In this document: piece by piece, positions 1-8,400 of the stretch
Numbering within the stretch: position 1 is the first letter of the stretch
Layout: every line of letters starts with the position of its first letter
Assembly: GCA_947455205.1 (NCBI GenBank)
Contig: CANGNF010000033.1
Coordinates: 1-57,757 of the forward strand
Origin: Acetobacteraceae bacterium
GTDB lineage: Bacteria > Pseudomonadota > Alphaproteobacteria > Acetobacterales > Acetobacteraceae
Direction: 5' to 3'
DNA length: 57,757 nucleotides
Notes under the pieces: generated by a model
Database searches by the model: none
Told to the model about the DNA's origin: nothing
Seen by the model: only the letters and a program-made list of their open reading frames with translations
Made by a program: the position numbers and the translations under genes

Positions 1-459
1 CTGGCCCCAGGGCAGCACGTAGCCCATGAAGGCCGTTGCCATCATCAGCAGGAAGATGACCACGCCGATCATCCACAGCAGTTCCCGCGGCGCCTTGTAG
101 GAGCCGTAGTACATGCCGCGCCAGATGTGAATGTAGACCACGATGAAGAACATCGAGGCGCCGTTGGCGTGGACGTAGCGGAACAGCCAGCCGTAGTTCA
201 CGTCACGCATGATGCGCTCGACGCTGTCGAACGCCATGGAGACATGCGGCGTATAGTGCATCGCCAGGAAGATGCCGGTGGCGATCATGATCATCAGGTT
301 GATCATGGCCAACGCGCCGAAATTCCAGAAGTAGTTGAAATTCTTCGGCGTCGGGAAGGTGCCGTACTCGTTCTGCATCATCGAGAAGATGGGCAGGCGC
401 GAGTCGACCCAGCGGATGACCGGGTTCTTGAAGGCGCTGTTGTGCAGGCCGATGGACAT
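1..459 (-). CDS. petB: cytochrome b of the bc1 complex, N-terminal part
   Basis: Membrane haem subunit of ubiquinol:cytochrome c oxidoreductase (complex III). The leftward frame begins [20 protein letters not shown] and continues with a hydrophobic segment holding [57 protein letters not shown], and an end reading [13 protein letters not shown]. These are the conserved first helices of cytochrome b, including the two histidine-bearing stretches that bind the b haems. The gene runs off the left edge of the window, so only about 153 residues are present. It starts 12 bases after the petA stop, as expected for a petABC operon. The identification is very secure. Confidence 0.95.
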   Translation of the reverse strand, partial: MSIGLHNSAFKNPVIRWVDSRLPIFSMMQNEYGTFPTPKNFNYFWNFGALAMINLMIMIATGIFLAMHYTPHVSMAFDSVERIMRDVNYGWLFRYVHANGASMFFIVVYIHIWRGMYYGSYKAPRELLWMIGVVIFLLMMATAFMGYVLPWGQ

Positions 460-471
460 GGCGGACGTTCC

Positions 472-1050
472 TCAGCCGATCTTGATCTGGGTATCGGATG
501 TGAAGGCGTAGGTCGGCACCGCCAGGTTGGCGGGCGCCGGGCCCTTACGGATGCGCCCCGACGTGTCGTAGTGGCTGCCGTGGCAGGGGCAGAACCAGCC
601 GTTGTAGTCGCCGCGCGGGTCGGTCGGCTTCTGCCCCAGCGGCACGCAGCCCAGGTGGGTGCAGACGCCGATGACGACCAGCCATTCCGCCTTGCCGGCC
701 TTGACGCGGGCGCTGTCGGCCTGCGGGTCGCGCAGCTCGCCCATGTCCACCTGGCCGGCGGCCGTGACCTCGGCCGGGCTGCGGTGGCGCACGAAGACCG
801 GCTTGCCGCGCCACATCAGCGTCACGGCGGCACCCACCGGCACGGCGCCGATATCGGCCTCGGTCGTGCTCAGGGCCAGCACGTCGCGCGCCGGGTTCAT
901 CGAGCTGATGAAGGGCCAGGCCATGGCGCCGGCGCCAACGGCCGCGAAGCCACCGGCTGCCAGCATCAGGAAATCGCGCTTGGTGGTGCCGTCAGCGGCG
1001 TGTCCACCCGCTGCATGAGGCGCCCCAGCGGGCGCCAAGTTGTCGGCCAT
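472..1050 (-). CDS. petA: Rieske iron-sulfur subunit of the cytochrome bc1 complex
   Basis: Carries the 2Fe-2S cluster that takes electrons from ubiquinol and hands them to cytochrome c1. The product has 192 residues starting [17 protein letters not shown] twin-arginine-less KRDFLML stretch precedes one membrane anchor at about residues 29-50. Cluster box 1 is C130-T-H132-L-G-C135 and box 2 is C154-P-C156-H157-G-S, all ligands intact. The frame is open for 64 more codons upstream, but that extension is arginine-rich and unlike the family, so I chose the ATG at 1050. It is the first gene of the leftward pet operon and is divergent from hemF across 185 bases. Confidence 0.95.
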   Translation of the reverse strand: MADNLAPAGAPHAAGGHAADGTTKRDFLMLAAGGFAAVGAGAMAWPFISSMNPARDVLALSTTEADIGAVPVGAAVTLMWRGKPVFVRHRSPAEVTAAGQVDMGELRDPQADSARVKAGKAEWLVVIGVCTHLGCVPLGQKPTDPRGDYNGWFCPCHGSHYDTSGRIRKGPAPANLAVPTYAFTSDTQIKIG

Positions 1051-1235
1051 GCCTATTCGTCCCTCATCCCGGCCCGCCAACCCGGAGTGGGATGGACGGC
1101 GCCGAAGCTGTACGCCTGTGTGCGAAACGGGCCCCGGGCCATGCCTGGCCCCGCGCTGCCCCTCCCGCGCCGCCGCGCATATAACGGCAGCCACGCCAGG
1201 GTGGCAATCCGCTGCGCCCGACGGCATGTAGGGGC

Positions 1236-2129
1236 ATGGCACATAATGTCACCGATAATCCGACCGCGCCGCTGGGGCATGACCTCGCCGGCCCTGCCCA
1301 GGCCTGGTTCGAGGCGCTGCGCGACCACCTCTGCGCCGCCTTCGAGGCCATAGAGGAGACCGGCCCCGGCGAAGGGCCGCCCGGCCGTTTCCAGCGCCAG
1401 CCGTGGCAGCGGGACGGCGGCGGCGGCGGGGTGATGAGCGTGATGCGCGGCCGCGTCTTCGAGAAGGTGGGCGTCAACGTCTCCACCGTGCATGGCGAAT
1501 TCAGCCCGGAATTCCGCGCGAATATCCCGGGCGCCGAGGCCGACCCACGGTTCCTGGCCACCGGCGTTTCCCTGGTGGCGCACATGCGCAGCCCACGGGT
1601 GCCGGCGGCGCATTTCAACACGCGCTTCATCCGCACCAGCCGCGCCTGGTTCGGCGGCGGCGGTGACATCACGCCGATGGCGCTGGACGCCCCCGAGTCG
1701 CTGGAGGACGCGGCGCAGTTCCACGCGGCGTTCCAGGGCGCCTGCGACCGGCATGACGCCGACTACTACCCGCGCTTTAAAAAGTGGTGCGACGAGTATT
1801 TCTTCCTGCCGCATCGCGGCGAGGCGCGTGGCCTGGGCGGCATCTTCTTCGATTGGCTGGGCGACCGCACGCCGGGCAAGGGTGCCGAGTCGGACTTCGA
1901 GTTCGTCAAGGATGTCGGCCTGGCCTTCCTGGAGGCCTACCCCGCGATCATCCGCCGCCGCATGCATGAGGCCTGGACGCCGGCCGAGCGCGAGCACCAG
2001 TTGCACCGGCGCGGGCGCTACGTGGAGTTCAACCTGCTGCACGACCGCGGCACGCTGTTCGGTCTGAAGACCGGCGGCAATGTCGAGGCGATATTGATGA
2101 GCATGCCACCGGAGGCGAAATGGCCATGA
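1236..2129 (+). CDS. hemF: oxygen-dependent coproporphyrinogen III oxidase
   Basis: Cytosolic haem biosynthesis enzyme that oxidatively decarboxylates coproporphyrinogen III to protoporphyrinogen IX using O2. The product has 297 residues, a normal length for HemF. Family landmarks visible are [20 protein letters not shown] near residues 60-80, [18 protein letters not shown], the [18 protein letters not shown] block, GGIFFDWL, and a C-terminal [19 protein letters not shown] followed by MSMPP. The start codon lies just after a TAGGGG stretch. It sits divergent from the haem-dependent bc1 genes and is followed by an oxidoreductase gene that overlaps its stop codon. Confidence 0.95.
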   Translation: MAHNVTDNPTAPLGHDLAGPAQAWFEALRDHLCAAFEAIEETGPGEGPPGRFQRQPWQRDGGGGGVMSVMRGRVFEKVGVNVSTVHGEFSPEFRANIPGAEADPRFLATGVSLVAHMRSPRVPAAHFNTRFIRTSRAWFGGGGDITPMALDAPESLEDAAQFHAAFQGACDRHDADYYPRFKKWCDEYFFLPHRGEARGLGGIFFDWLGDRTPGKGAESDFEFVKDVGLAFLEAYPAIIRRRMHEAWTPAEREHQLHRRGRYVEFNLLHDRGTLFGLKTGGNVEAILMSMPPEAKWP

Positions 2130-3103
2130 GAGCCGTATTCTACGACACCAACGGCACCAGCGACGTGCTGCGCGTGGGCGAGTTGCCCACCCCCTCCCCG
2201 GCCGCCGGCGAGGTGCTGGTGCGGGTTGCCGTCTCCGGCGTGAATCCGTCCGACTGGAAGACCCGCCTCGGCAGCGCCCGCAAGATGGCCTTCCCGCGCG
2301 TGGTGCCGCACAGCGACGGCGCCGGCGTCATCGAGGCGGTGGGCGAGGGCGTGGACCGCGCCCGCATCGGCCAGCGGGTGTGGATCTGGAACGGCCAGTG
2401 GAAGCGCGCCTTCGGCACCGCCGCCGAGTACATCGCGCTGCCGGCCATCCAGGCGGTGCCGCTGCCGGAGGGCACCAGCTTCGAGGCCGGGGCGTGCCTG
2501 GGCATTCCCGCGCTGACCGCGCTGCACGGCCTGCTGACCGATGGCGGTTGCGCCGGGCAGCGCGTTCTGGTGACCGGCGGCGCCGGCAGCGTCGGCCACT
2601 ACGCCATCCAGATGGCGCGGCTGCTGGGGGCCTCTCAGGTGCTGGCGACCGTCAGCGGGCCGGAGAAGGCGGCGCACGCCATGGCGGCCGGGGCCGATGC
2701 CTGCGTGAACTACAAGCAGGAAGACCAGGTGGCGCGGATTGCGGAGCTGACCGGCGGCGCCGGGGTGGACCGCGTGGTGGAGGTGGACATGGCCGGCAAT
2801 GGCCGCCTGCTGCACCAGATCTGCGCGCATGGCGCCGTGGTGGCCGGCTATGGCAGCAATACGCAGGAAGCGGTGTTCCCGTTCAGCCCGACCATCAGCA
2901 AGGGCATCGGGGTGCGGTTCTACATCGTCTATGAGCTGACGGCGGCGCAGCGCGCGATTGCGGTGGGCGCGCTGACCCCCTGGCTGGCGCGCGGCATGCT
3001 GAACCACGCCGTGGCGGCGACGCTGCCGCTGGCCGACTGCGCCCGCGCACATGACGAGGTGCAGGCCGGCCGGCACATGGGCAACGTGGTGCTGGCCTGC
3101 TGA
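2126..3103 (+). CDS. zinc-independent quinone oxidoreductase (MDR superfamily)
   Basis: NADPH-dependent quinone reductase of the zeta-crystallin type; the natural substrate cannot be read from the sequence. It begins [20 protein letters not shown], with the GroES-like catalytic domain ([20 protein letters not shown]) followed by a Rossmann domain with the nucleotide motif [19 protein letters not shown] around residues 145-165. No zinc-ligand cysteine cluster is seen, consistent with the quinone reductase branch. The ATG at 2126 overlaps the hemF stop as ATGA, so the two are probably co-transcribed and translationally coupled. An in-frame ATG at 2120 is an alternative; a GGAGG at 2111-2115 could serve either start. 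Confidence 0.88.
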   Translation: MRAVFYDTNGTSDVLRVGELPTPSPAAGEVLVRVAVSGVNPSDWKTRLGSARKMAFPRVVPHSDGAGVIEAVGEGVDRARIGQRVWIWNGQWKRAFGTAAEYIALPAIQAVPLPEGTSFEAGACLGIPALTALHGLLTDGGCAGQRVLVTGGAGSVGHYAIQMARLLGASQVLATVSGPEKAAHAMAAGADACVNYKQEDQVARIAELTGGAGVDRVVEVDMAGNGRLLHQICAHGAVVAGYGSNTQEAVFPFSPTISKGIGVRFYIVYELTAAQRAIAVGALTPWLARGMLNHAVAATLPLADCARAHDEVQAGRHMGNVVLAC

Positions 3104-3117
3104 AGCCAGCCCCGAAC

Positions 3118-3151
3118 GCGCCGCCCTGCCCCCTGCCGGGGTAGGCGGCGC
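3118..3151. terminator. hairpin between convergent genes
   Basis: An 8-base perfect inverted repeat (GCGCCGCC at 3118-3125, GGCGGCGC at 3144-3151) with an inner CCCC/GGGG pairing lies between the oxidoreductase stop and the lipoprotein stop. There is no T-run on either side, so it would be at best a weak bidirectional terminator. This is inference from structure only. Confidence 0.35.
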
Positions 3152-3160
3152 CGGCAGGCT

Positions 3161-5008
3161 TCAGCCGGCGCGCGGCGCCGGTGCCTCGGCCGGCGCGGCG
3201 GCCGGTACCACGGCAGGGGCAGCCGCCGGCGCGGCGGGGGCCGGCGCGGTCAGGTTGGCGTTGGTCCGCGGCTCAATCCCGCGGGCGCGCAGCTGGGCGA
3301 TCAGCGGGTCGCCGCCGCCGGTCGCGTCCTTGCAGCGGGCGCGGATCGCGTCCTCCAGCACCGGGCCGGGGGAGACCTTCACCTCGGTGATGCCGGTGGG
3401 CTGGCCATTGACCAGCGCCGTCCGCAGGGAAAGCTCCATCAGCGGCGCCGTCGGCTCCCGCGGCAGGAACAGCAGGGTGCGGGTCAGCCGGTCCAGCGCC
3501 ACCTTGCCGGGGCTGTCCAGGCCAGGGACGCTCCAGCAGGCGACATAGGCGGCCTTGCCGGCCAGCAAGTCGGCCACGAGGCTTTCCCGCTGCACCGCCT
3601 GGTCACTGGTCAGGAAGGTGCCGGGCGCGCCCAGGCCGCCCGGGCCATCCAGCACCGCCACCTGCGGCGCCAGCCGTGCCGTCAGGCTGGCGGACTGGCC
3701 GCCACGGCCCAGCAGGATCCGGCTGAGGTTGGGCATGTCGTCGCCGTCGCCGAAGATGCCGGCGGCCTGGAAGTTGGCGCCGGCGCCCAGCAGCCGGTCC
3801 ACCGGGTATTCCATGGTGCGCCAGCGGTCCACCGCCTGCTTGATGCAGTTGGTCTCACGCAGGCCGGGCGGCAGGTAGTTGGTGAACTCCAGCGCCTCCC
3901 AGCGCAGCCGGAAGGCGTCGGCCTCCGACAGCCCCATCTCCGCCATGCTGAAGGCGTGCGCGTCCTGGCAGGCATCCTCGAAGCTGCCCGGCTCCGGCGG
4001 GTTGCGGCGGGCCTGGCGGATCAGCTGGCGATAGGCCGGGAAGACGTCGCTCTCCCACACCGTCTTCAGCGGGTAGGTCACCGGGGTGGTGGCGCCGGCC
4101 GGGCTGGGCACCACCACGGGCATGCCGGAAAGCCCGGCCGGGGTGTGCCGGTTCTCGGCGCCCGGCGGCGGCAGGGTGCGGGTCGGCTGGGCATCCGCCA
4201 GGCTGCGCGCCATGGTCAGGTCTATCCGCAGCTCCGCCAGGTCGGTGCCGTCCGAGCCCTTGATGCGATAGACGTCGCGGCGGAGGAACCGGCCGGGCCT
4301 GCTGGCGGTGCGGCCGGGGCCGAGATTGGCGCTGCGCGAGACGGTGGGCGCCGAGGAATAGGTCTGCGACAGCGCGTCATCCAGCACCTTCATGGCGCTG
4401 TTGACGATGTTGGAGCCGAGCGCGCCCAGGATGGCCGAGCCGCCGCCGGTGATGGGCGTGGTGACCGCGCTGATGATGCCGACCGTCTGGCTCAGCCGAT
4501 CCGCCAGGTGGAAGGTCTGCTCCGTGCTGGCGCGGGCGGTCACGTCGTAGGTGATGGTCTCGCCGCCGCGCAGCCGCACCCAGGTGGTGGCGACGCTGCT
4601 CTGCAGGGCGGAGACCGAGCTGACCGGCTTGGCGGCGGTGCCTTCCTCGTTGTGGACCAGGCTCATCAGCACCATCTCGGGCGCCGGGCGGCCGCGGAAT
4701 TGCGGCTTCACCGAAAGCGTGTAGCTGCGGTTGGTGGTGCTGAGGAAGCGGCCGAAGGTGGCGGCCAGGTCGCCCTCGGTCAGCGGCACTTCGCGGGCGA
4801 TGCCGGCGACGACCGGCACCAGCGTCAGCTCCAGCCGGCCATAGACATCTATGTTGTCGCGGCCGTCGATGGCGGCGGCGGATTCAGGCAGGGGCGTCTG
4901 TTCCAGCAGGCCGGGCTGCGCCTGCTGGCCACCCCCTCCGGCGGCGCAGCCAGCCAGCAGCAGTGCCGCGCAGGCGAAAACCGCCTGCCTTGCCATGTGC
5001 CTGCGCAT
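3161..5008 (-). CDS. large lipoprotein of unknown function
   Basis: I do not recognise a family. The product has about 615 residues. It opens with a lipoprotein signal (MRRHMARQAVFACAALLLAGC) whose lipobox LAGC puts the acylated cysteine at residue 21, so it is probably anchored to the outer membrane. A second in-frame ATG at 4996 would give a shorter, equally good signal. The body mixes beta-like stretches with a small hydrophobic, glycine-rich section around residues 170-195 (SQTVGIISAVTTPITGGGSA). The last 50 residues or so are alanine- and proline-rich. Isolated transcriptionally: convergent with the oxidoreductase and separated from the regulator upstream by 133 bases. A role in the envelope is inference. 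Confidence 0.75.
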   Translation of the reverse strand: MRRHMARQAVFACAALLLAGCAAGGGGQQAQPGLLEQTPLPESAAAIDGRDNIDVYGRLELTLVPVVAGIAREVPLTEGDLAATFGRFLSTTNRSYTLSVKPQFRGRPAPEMVLMSLVHNEEGTAAKPVSSVSALQSSVATTWVRLRGGETITYDVTARASTEQTFHLADRLSQTVGIISAVTTPITGGGSAILGALGSNIVNSAMKVLDDALSQTYSSAPTVSRSANLGPGRTASRPGRFLRRDVYRIKGSDGTDLAELRIDLTMARSLADAQPTRTLPPPGAENRHTPAGLSGMPVVVPSPAGATTPVTYPLKTVWESDVFPAYRQLIRQARRNPPEPGSFEDACQDAHAFSMAEMGLSEADAFRLRWEALEFTNYLPPGLRETNCIKQAVDRWRTMEYPVDRLLGAGANFQAAGIFGDGDDMPNLSRILLGRGGQSASLTARLAPQVAVLDGPGGLGAPGTFLTSDQAVQRESLVADLLAGKAAYVACWSVPGLDSPGKVALDRLTRTLLFLPREPTAPLMELSLRTALVNGQPTGITEVKVSPGPVLEDAIRARCKDATGGGDPLIAQLRARGIEPRTNANLTAPAPAAPAAAPAVVPAAAPAEAPAPRAG

Positions 5009-5141
5009 GCTTCCAACCCCTGGCTGCCGATGTAGCCGGAATGTTCACCACACGGGCGAGTGAAGGCAAGCGATGCTTTGCCCCCGGTGGCGCGGCGGCC
5101 ACGCCGGGTGTGGCGCTGATGCCACAGGCGGTGCGGGCGGC

Positions 5142-5615
5142 CTAGACCGGGATGTCGCCCGGCGGCTTCAGCGCCTGCAGCACGAAGGAGGAGCGGGTTT
5201 CCTTCACCCCGGGCATCCGCAGCAGCGCCTTCAGCGCGAAGTCGGCATAGGCGTCGAAGTCGGCGGCCAGGATGTGCAGCAGGTAGTCCATCTCGCCGCT
5301 CATGGCGTAGGCGGCCAGCACTTCCGGCCGGGCGGCCAGCGCCTTGTGGAAGCCTTCCACCACGTCCTCGGCGTGGGAGGAGAGCGCGACGGAGACGAAG
5401 GCCTGCAGCGGCAGGCCCAGCTGCACCGGGTCCAGCACCGCGGCGTAGCGGGCGATGACGCCACTGTCCTCCAGCCGCTTCAGCCGGCGTTGGCAGGGGG
5501 TGGCGGAGAGGCCGATTTCCTCCGCCAGGGCGACCACGGGTAGTCGGCCGTCGCGTTGCAGGGCGCGGAGCATGCGGCGGTCGATGGGGTCGAGGACAAC
5601 CTGGGGTTTTGACAT
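5142..5615 (-). CDS. Lrp/AsnC family transcriptional regulator
   Basis: Amino-acid-responsive DNA-binding regulator. The 157 residues show an N-terminal winged helix-turn-helix (LDPIDRRMLRALQRDGRLP, LAEEIGLSATPCQRRLKRLEDSGVI) and a C-terminal RAM/ligand domain (FVSVALSSHAEDVVEGFHKAL, MSGEMDYLLHILAADFDAY). Length and order match Lrp proteins. The gene is divergent from hppD, which degrades 4-hydroxyphenylpyruvate, so control of tyrosine or phenylalanine catabolism plus autoregulation is a reasonable inference. An imperfect inverted repeat begins 4 bases upstream of its start codon. Confidence 0.92.
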   Translation of the reverse strand: MSKPQVVLDPIDRRMLRALQRDGRLPVVALAEEIGLSATPCQRRLKRLEDSGVIARYAAVLDPVQLGLPLQAFVSVALSSHAEDVVEGFHKALAARPEVLAAYAMSGEMDYLLHILAADFDAYADFALKALLRMPGVKETRSSFVLQALKPPGDIPV

Positions 5616-5928
5616 CGGGGCACAACCAGTCCGGTTATGTGCAAAATGCTAGGACGATTCCATTTTTTCAATCCATTTTTGGTGCCATGGCATCGAGTCG
5701 CCTGCCCAGCGCTACTGAACTTCCCCAGGAGCGCCGAATTTCGTAGTGGAATCCCCCATGAACTGCGCCAAGCATGGGTCTAATCACCCTATTTACCGCT
5801 AAATCCACCTGAATTCGGCGAATTCACCTAACGGCCCTGGGTTAGGCTAGCGAATAATCATCGCCGGCACGCGGAAGCGGAGGGGTTCGCCCTCCCCGGC
5901 CCCGGCGGCACCCGAGGGAGCCCCGCCC
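5616..5928. promoter_or_regulatory. divergent control region between the Lrp regulator and hppD
   Basis: 313 bases without a gene, more AT-rich than the flanks. It holds three dyads. One is an imperfect repeat at 5620-5642 (GCACAACC / GGTTATGTGC) next to the regulator start. The second is a perfect odd palindrome GAATTCG-G-CGAATTC at 5811-5825. The third is a CCTAAC / GTTAGG inverted repeat at 5827-5846. The last two lie 83-118 bases upstream of the hppD start, where a regulator of hppD would be expected to bind. GAGGGAG just before 5929 is a good ribosome site for hppD. Which protein binds which dyad is inference. Confidence 0.55.
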
Positions 5929-7053
5929 ATGGACATTCCGCCCGACCGCACCGCCCTGGCCGGCCATGTCAGCCCGGCCAACCCCATGGGCACCGACGGC
6001 TTCGAGTTCGTCGAGTTCACCGGCCCCGACATTCCGGCGCTGGAGGCGCTGTTCACCAGGCTCGGCTTCAGCGCCGTGGCGCGGCACCGCAGCAAGCAGG
6101 TGACGCTGTGGCGGCAGGGCCCAGGGGATAACCCGGTGAACTTCATCCTGAATGCCGAGCCGGCCAGCTTCGCCCAGGCCTTCCAGCGGGTGCACGGGCC
6201 CTGCGCCTGCGCCATGGCCTTCCGCGTGGCGGATGCGGCGGCGGCGTATGAGCGCGCGGTGGCGCTGGGCGCCAGGCCGGTGACGGGCAAGGTCGGGCCG
6301 ATGGAGCTGAACATCCCGGCCGTCGAAGGCATCGGCGGCAGCCTGCTCTACTTCGTGGACCGCTACGGCGCGGCCGGCAGCATCTATGATGTGGACTTCC
6401 GCTGGCTCGGCGAACGTGAGGCGCAGCCCCGCGGCCAGGGCCTGACCATGATCGACCACCTGACCCACAACGTGCATCGCGGGCGCATGGATGTGTGGTG
6501 GCAGTTCTACGAGAAGCTCTTCAACTTCCGTGAGATCCGCTACTTCGACATCGAGGGCAAGCTGACGGGGTTGAAGTCCCGCGCGCTGACCAGCCCGTGC
6601 GGCCTGATCCGCATCCCCATCAATGAAAGCAGCGACGACCGCAGCCAGATCGAGGAATACCTACGCGCCTATGGCGGCGAGGGCATCCAGCACATTGCCC
6701 TGGGCACCCACGACATCCACGCCAGCGTGGAAGGGATGCGCGGCGCTGGGGTGGGCTTCCTCGATACGCCGCACACCTATTATGAGTTGCTGCCCAGGCG
6801 GATGCCGGACCTGGCGCCGGAGGTGGTGGCGCGGCTGGCGGCCAACCGCGTGCTGATGGACGGCGCGCCGACGCCGGAAGGCGGCCGGCTGCTGCAGATC
6901 TTCACCGAGACGGTGATCGGGCCGATCTTCTTCGAACTGATCCAGCGCCAGGGCGACCAGGGCTTCGGCGAGGGCAATTTCCGCGCGCTGTTCGAGAGCA
7001 TCGAGCTGGACCAGGTGCGGCGCGGGGTGCTGAAGCCGGCCGCCGGCGAGTAG
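5929..7053 (+). CDS. hppD: 4-hydroxyphenylpyruvate dioxygenase
   Basis: Cytosolic non-haem iron enzyme of tyrosine degradation that converts 4-hydroxyphenylpyruvate plus O2 to homogentisate and CO2. The 374-residue product has the two vicinal-oxygen-chelate halves: an N-terminal one (GFEFVEFTGPDIPALEALF) and a catalytic one starting at MIDHLTHNV. The three iron ligands are seen as H177 in DHLTHNV, H255 in GIQHIALGT and E336 in FFELIQR, with spacing close to the well-studied bacterial enzymes. The C-terminal GFGEGNFRALFESIELDQ motif is present. It is divergent from an Lrp-type regulator. No homogentisate dioxygenase lies nearby, so the rest of the pathway is elsewhere. Confidence 0.96.
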   Translation: MDIPPDRTALAGHVSPANPMGTDGFEFVEFTGPDIPALEALFTRLGFSAVARHRSKQVTLWRQGPGDNPVNFILNAEPASFAQAFQRVHGPCACAMAFRVADAAAAYERAVALGARPVTGKVGPMELNIPAVEGIGGSLLYFVDRYGAAGSIYDVDFRWLGEREAQPRGQGLTMIDHLTHNVHRGRMDVWWQFYEKLFNFREIRYFDIEGKLTGLKSRALTSPCGLIRIPINESSDDRSQIEEYLRAYGGEGIQHIALGTHDIHASVEGMRGAGVGFLDTPHTYYELLPRRMPDLAPEVVARLAANRVLMDGAPTPEGGRLLQIFTETVIGPIFFELIQRQGDQGFGEGNFRALFESIELDQVRRGVLKPAAGE

Positions 7054-7100
7054 CGCGCGGCGGGCGCAGGCGCGGCGTGGTCGGCGACGCCAGCCGTGCT

Positions 7101-7315
7101 GTCGCAGCCGGTAAGGTCATTCGCGCTGTCACGGCCGGCACCGCCATCCGCGCCTGCCCATCCGGCGCTTGGCAGCCGTGCCGCTCCGGCCGGCACCGCA
7201 AGCCGCGCGACCCGACCGCTAGCGCAATTCGCGCCGTCACGGCCAGTACCGCATCCGCGCCGTCGCGGCCGGTGCCACAATCGGCACCGTCTCAGCCAGC
7301 CGCGCCGACCCAGCC
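7101..7315. repeat. degenerate tandem array of 26-27 bp units
   Basis: About eight head-to-tail units fill the gap between hppD and the poly-glycine gene. Units that can be aligned by eye begin at 7101, 7128, 7183, 7210, 7236, 7262 and 7289; the one at 7155 is the most diverged. The shared core is GTC-[AG]-C-GGCC-GG-[TC]-ACC-GC, ending ATCCGCGCC or ATTCGCGCC. Two units are 26 bases, so the array does not keep one reading frame and is probably not coding. It is not an inverted-repeat element and has no CRISPR-like spacers. Function unknown. Confidence 0.7.
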
Positions 7316-7328
7316 CGCCCCCGCCGTG

Positions 7329-7931
7329 CTACCGCACCGGCGAGGCTGGGCTGGGCGCGTTCGGCGTGGCCACCTCCGGCGCCGGCATCGCGGTGCCGGG
7401 CGGCGTCAGCTGGCGGTTCAGCTCGTTCAGCGTCCGCAATTGCTGCTGTTCGGTCGCCGGGTTGGTGGCGCCGGCGCCCTGCATCTGCGTTTCCACACGC
7501 TGGCGCTGCTGGCGTAGCTGCTCCTGCGCCTGCTGCTGCTGGGTCTGCTGCATCTGCTGCTGCGCGGCGTTGGTGCCCGGCGTGGTGCCGGTGGTCGGGC
7601 CGCCGGGGCTGCCGCCGGTGCCGACGCCGCCACCCGGATAAGGCTGGCTGGGGTTGGTCGCGCCGCCGCCGGGCATGGACTGCGCCGTGCCGGGCAGCGC
7701 GCCGGGCACACCGGGCGCGCCCGCGGCACCGCCCCGCGCCCCACCCACCGGGCCGCCGATGCCACCGCCGGTGCCCGCGGCGCCACCAGCCGCACCGCCA
7801 CCGGCAGCACCACCGCCGCCCGCGCCACCACCGCCGCCACCACCACCACCACCGCCGCCGCCGCCTTGGGCCAGCGCCAGCGCGGGGGCCAGCAGCAGCG
7901 TCGTGGTCAGCAGCATCATCCTGGCTGTCAT
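7329..7931 (-). CDS. secreted glycine-rich low-complexity protein
   Basis: Unrecognised. The 200-residue product starts with a clean Sec signal (MTARMMLLTTTLLLAPALALA, cut before QGGGG) and then a run of 14 glycines. This is followed by about 60 residues of Gly/Ala blocks, a Pro/Gly/Thr stretch, a glutamine-rich predicted helix (AAQQQMQQTQQQQAQEQLRQ), and a Pro/Ala tail. The ATG at 7931 is chosen because the signal peptide begins there and GAAAAGGG lies upstream; a frame extension to 7973 lacks support. The composition suggests an extracellular or periplasmic disordered protein. The glycine run is a long GCC/ACC repeat tract prone to slippage. Confidence 0.7.
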   Translation of the reverse strand: MTARMMLLTTTLLLAPALALAQGGGGGGGGGGGGGGAGGGGAAGGGAAGGAAGTGGGIGGPVGGARGGAAGAPGVPGALPGTAQSMPGGGATNPSQPYPGGGVGTGGSPGGPTTGTTPGTNAAQQQMQQTQQQQAQEQLRQQRQRVETQMQGAGATNPATEQQQLRTLNELNRQLTPPGTAMPAPEVATPNAPSPASPVR

Positions 7932-8004
7932 CGGCGTCTCACCCTTTTCCTGTTGCCAGGAGAACGCCGCCACGGCGCCCGGGTTTGCGGCAGCGCCGCG
8001 CGGC

Positions 8005-8400
8005 TCAGCGCCGGCTGCCGAACTCGTCCAGCAGCGCCTGCTGGCGGCGCCGGGTCTTCAGCGCGGCGGCGGCGGCCTGTTGTTCGCGCAGCAGCTCCAC
8101 TTGGCGTTCGGCGGTGCGGTGCAGCGCCAGCGCGTCGCGCGCCATCTGCGCCAGGTTGGCGCTGTGCTGCGCGGCGCGGGCGGCGCGCTCGCGCTCGGCC
8201 AGGGCGCGCGGCACCCAGGCGGCGTAGTCGGCCGGCACGGCGGCGTCGGCATGCGCGCCTTCCCGCCCCGGGGCGGCGCAGGCCTCGTCGTGCCGGGCCT
8301 CGGCGGCGGCCAGGGCGACGTTGCGCTCGGCCAGTTGCTTGCGCGCCTGGGCCACTTCCAGGCGGCGCAGCCGGGCCAGGGTGGCCAAGGGGTCAGCCAT
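8005..8400 (-). CDS. fliJ: FliJ-like flagellar export chaperone
   Basis: Small coiled-coil protein that in the family docks on the FliI ATPase ring and shuttles export chaperones. The 131 residues starting [20 protein letters not shown] are almost entirely charged, alanine-rich helix with heptad character (QARKQLAERNVALAAAEARHD; LREQQAAAAALKTRRRQQ), the expected size for FliJ. FliJ sequences are poorly conserved, so the call rests mainly on position: it follows fliI and overlaps its last 8 bases. The chosen ATG at 8400 fits the family start; an upstream extension to 8451 lies inside fliI. Confidence 0.75.
   Translation of the reverse strand: MADPLATLARLRRLEVAQARKQLAERNVALAAAEARHDEACAAPGREGAHADAAVPADYAAWVPRALAERERAARAAQHSANLAQMARDALALHRTAERQVELLREQQAAAAALKTRRRQQALLDEFGSRR

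Noticed and set aside
7101..7315. Possible CRISPR array
   Set aside because: Units are contiguous and degenerate with no unique spacers, and no cas genes are present.
7077..7641. Overlapping plus-strand frames crossing the repeat array and the poly-glycine gene
   Set aside because: They run through repeats of mixed 26/27-base length and then antisense of a signal-peptide-bearing gene; no start site or domain supports them.
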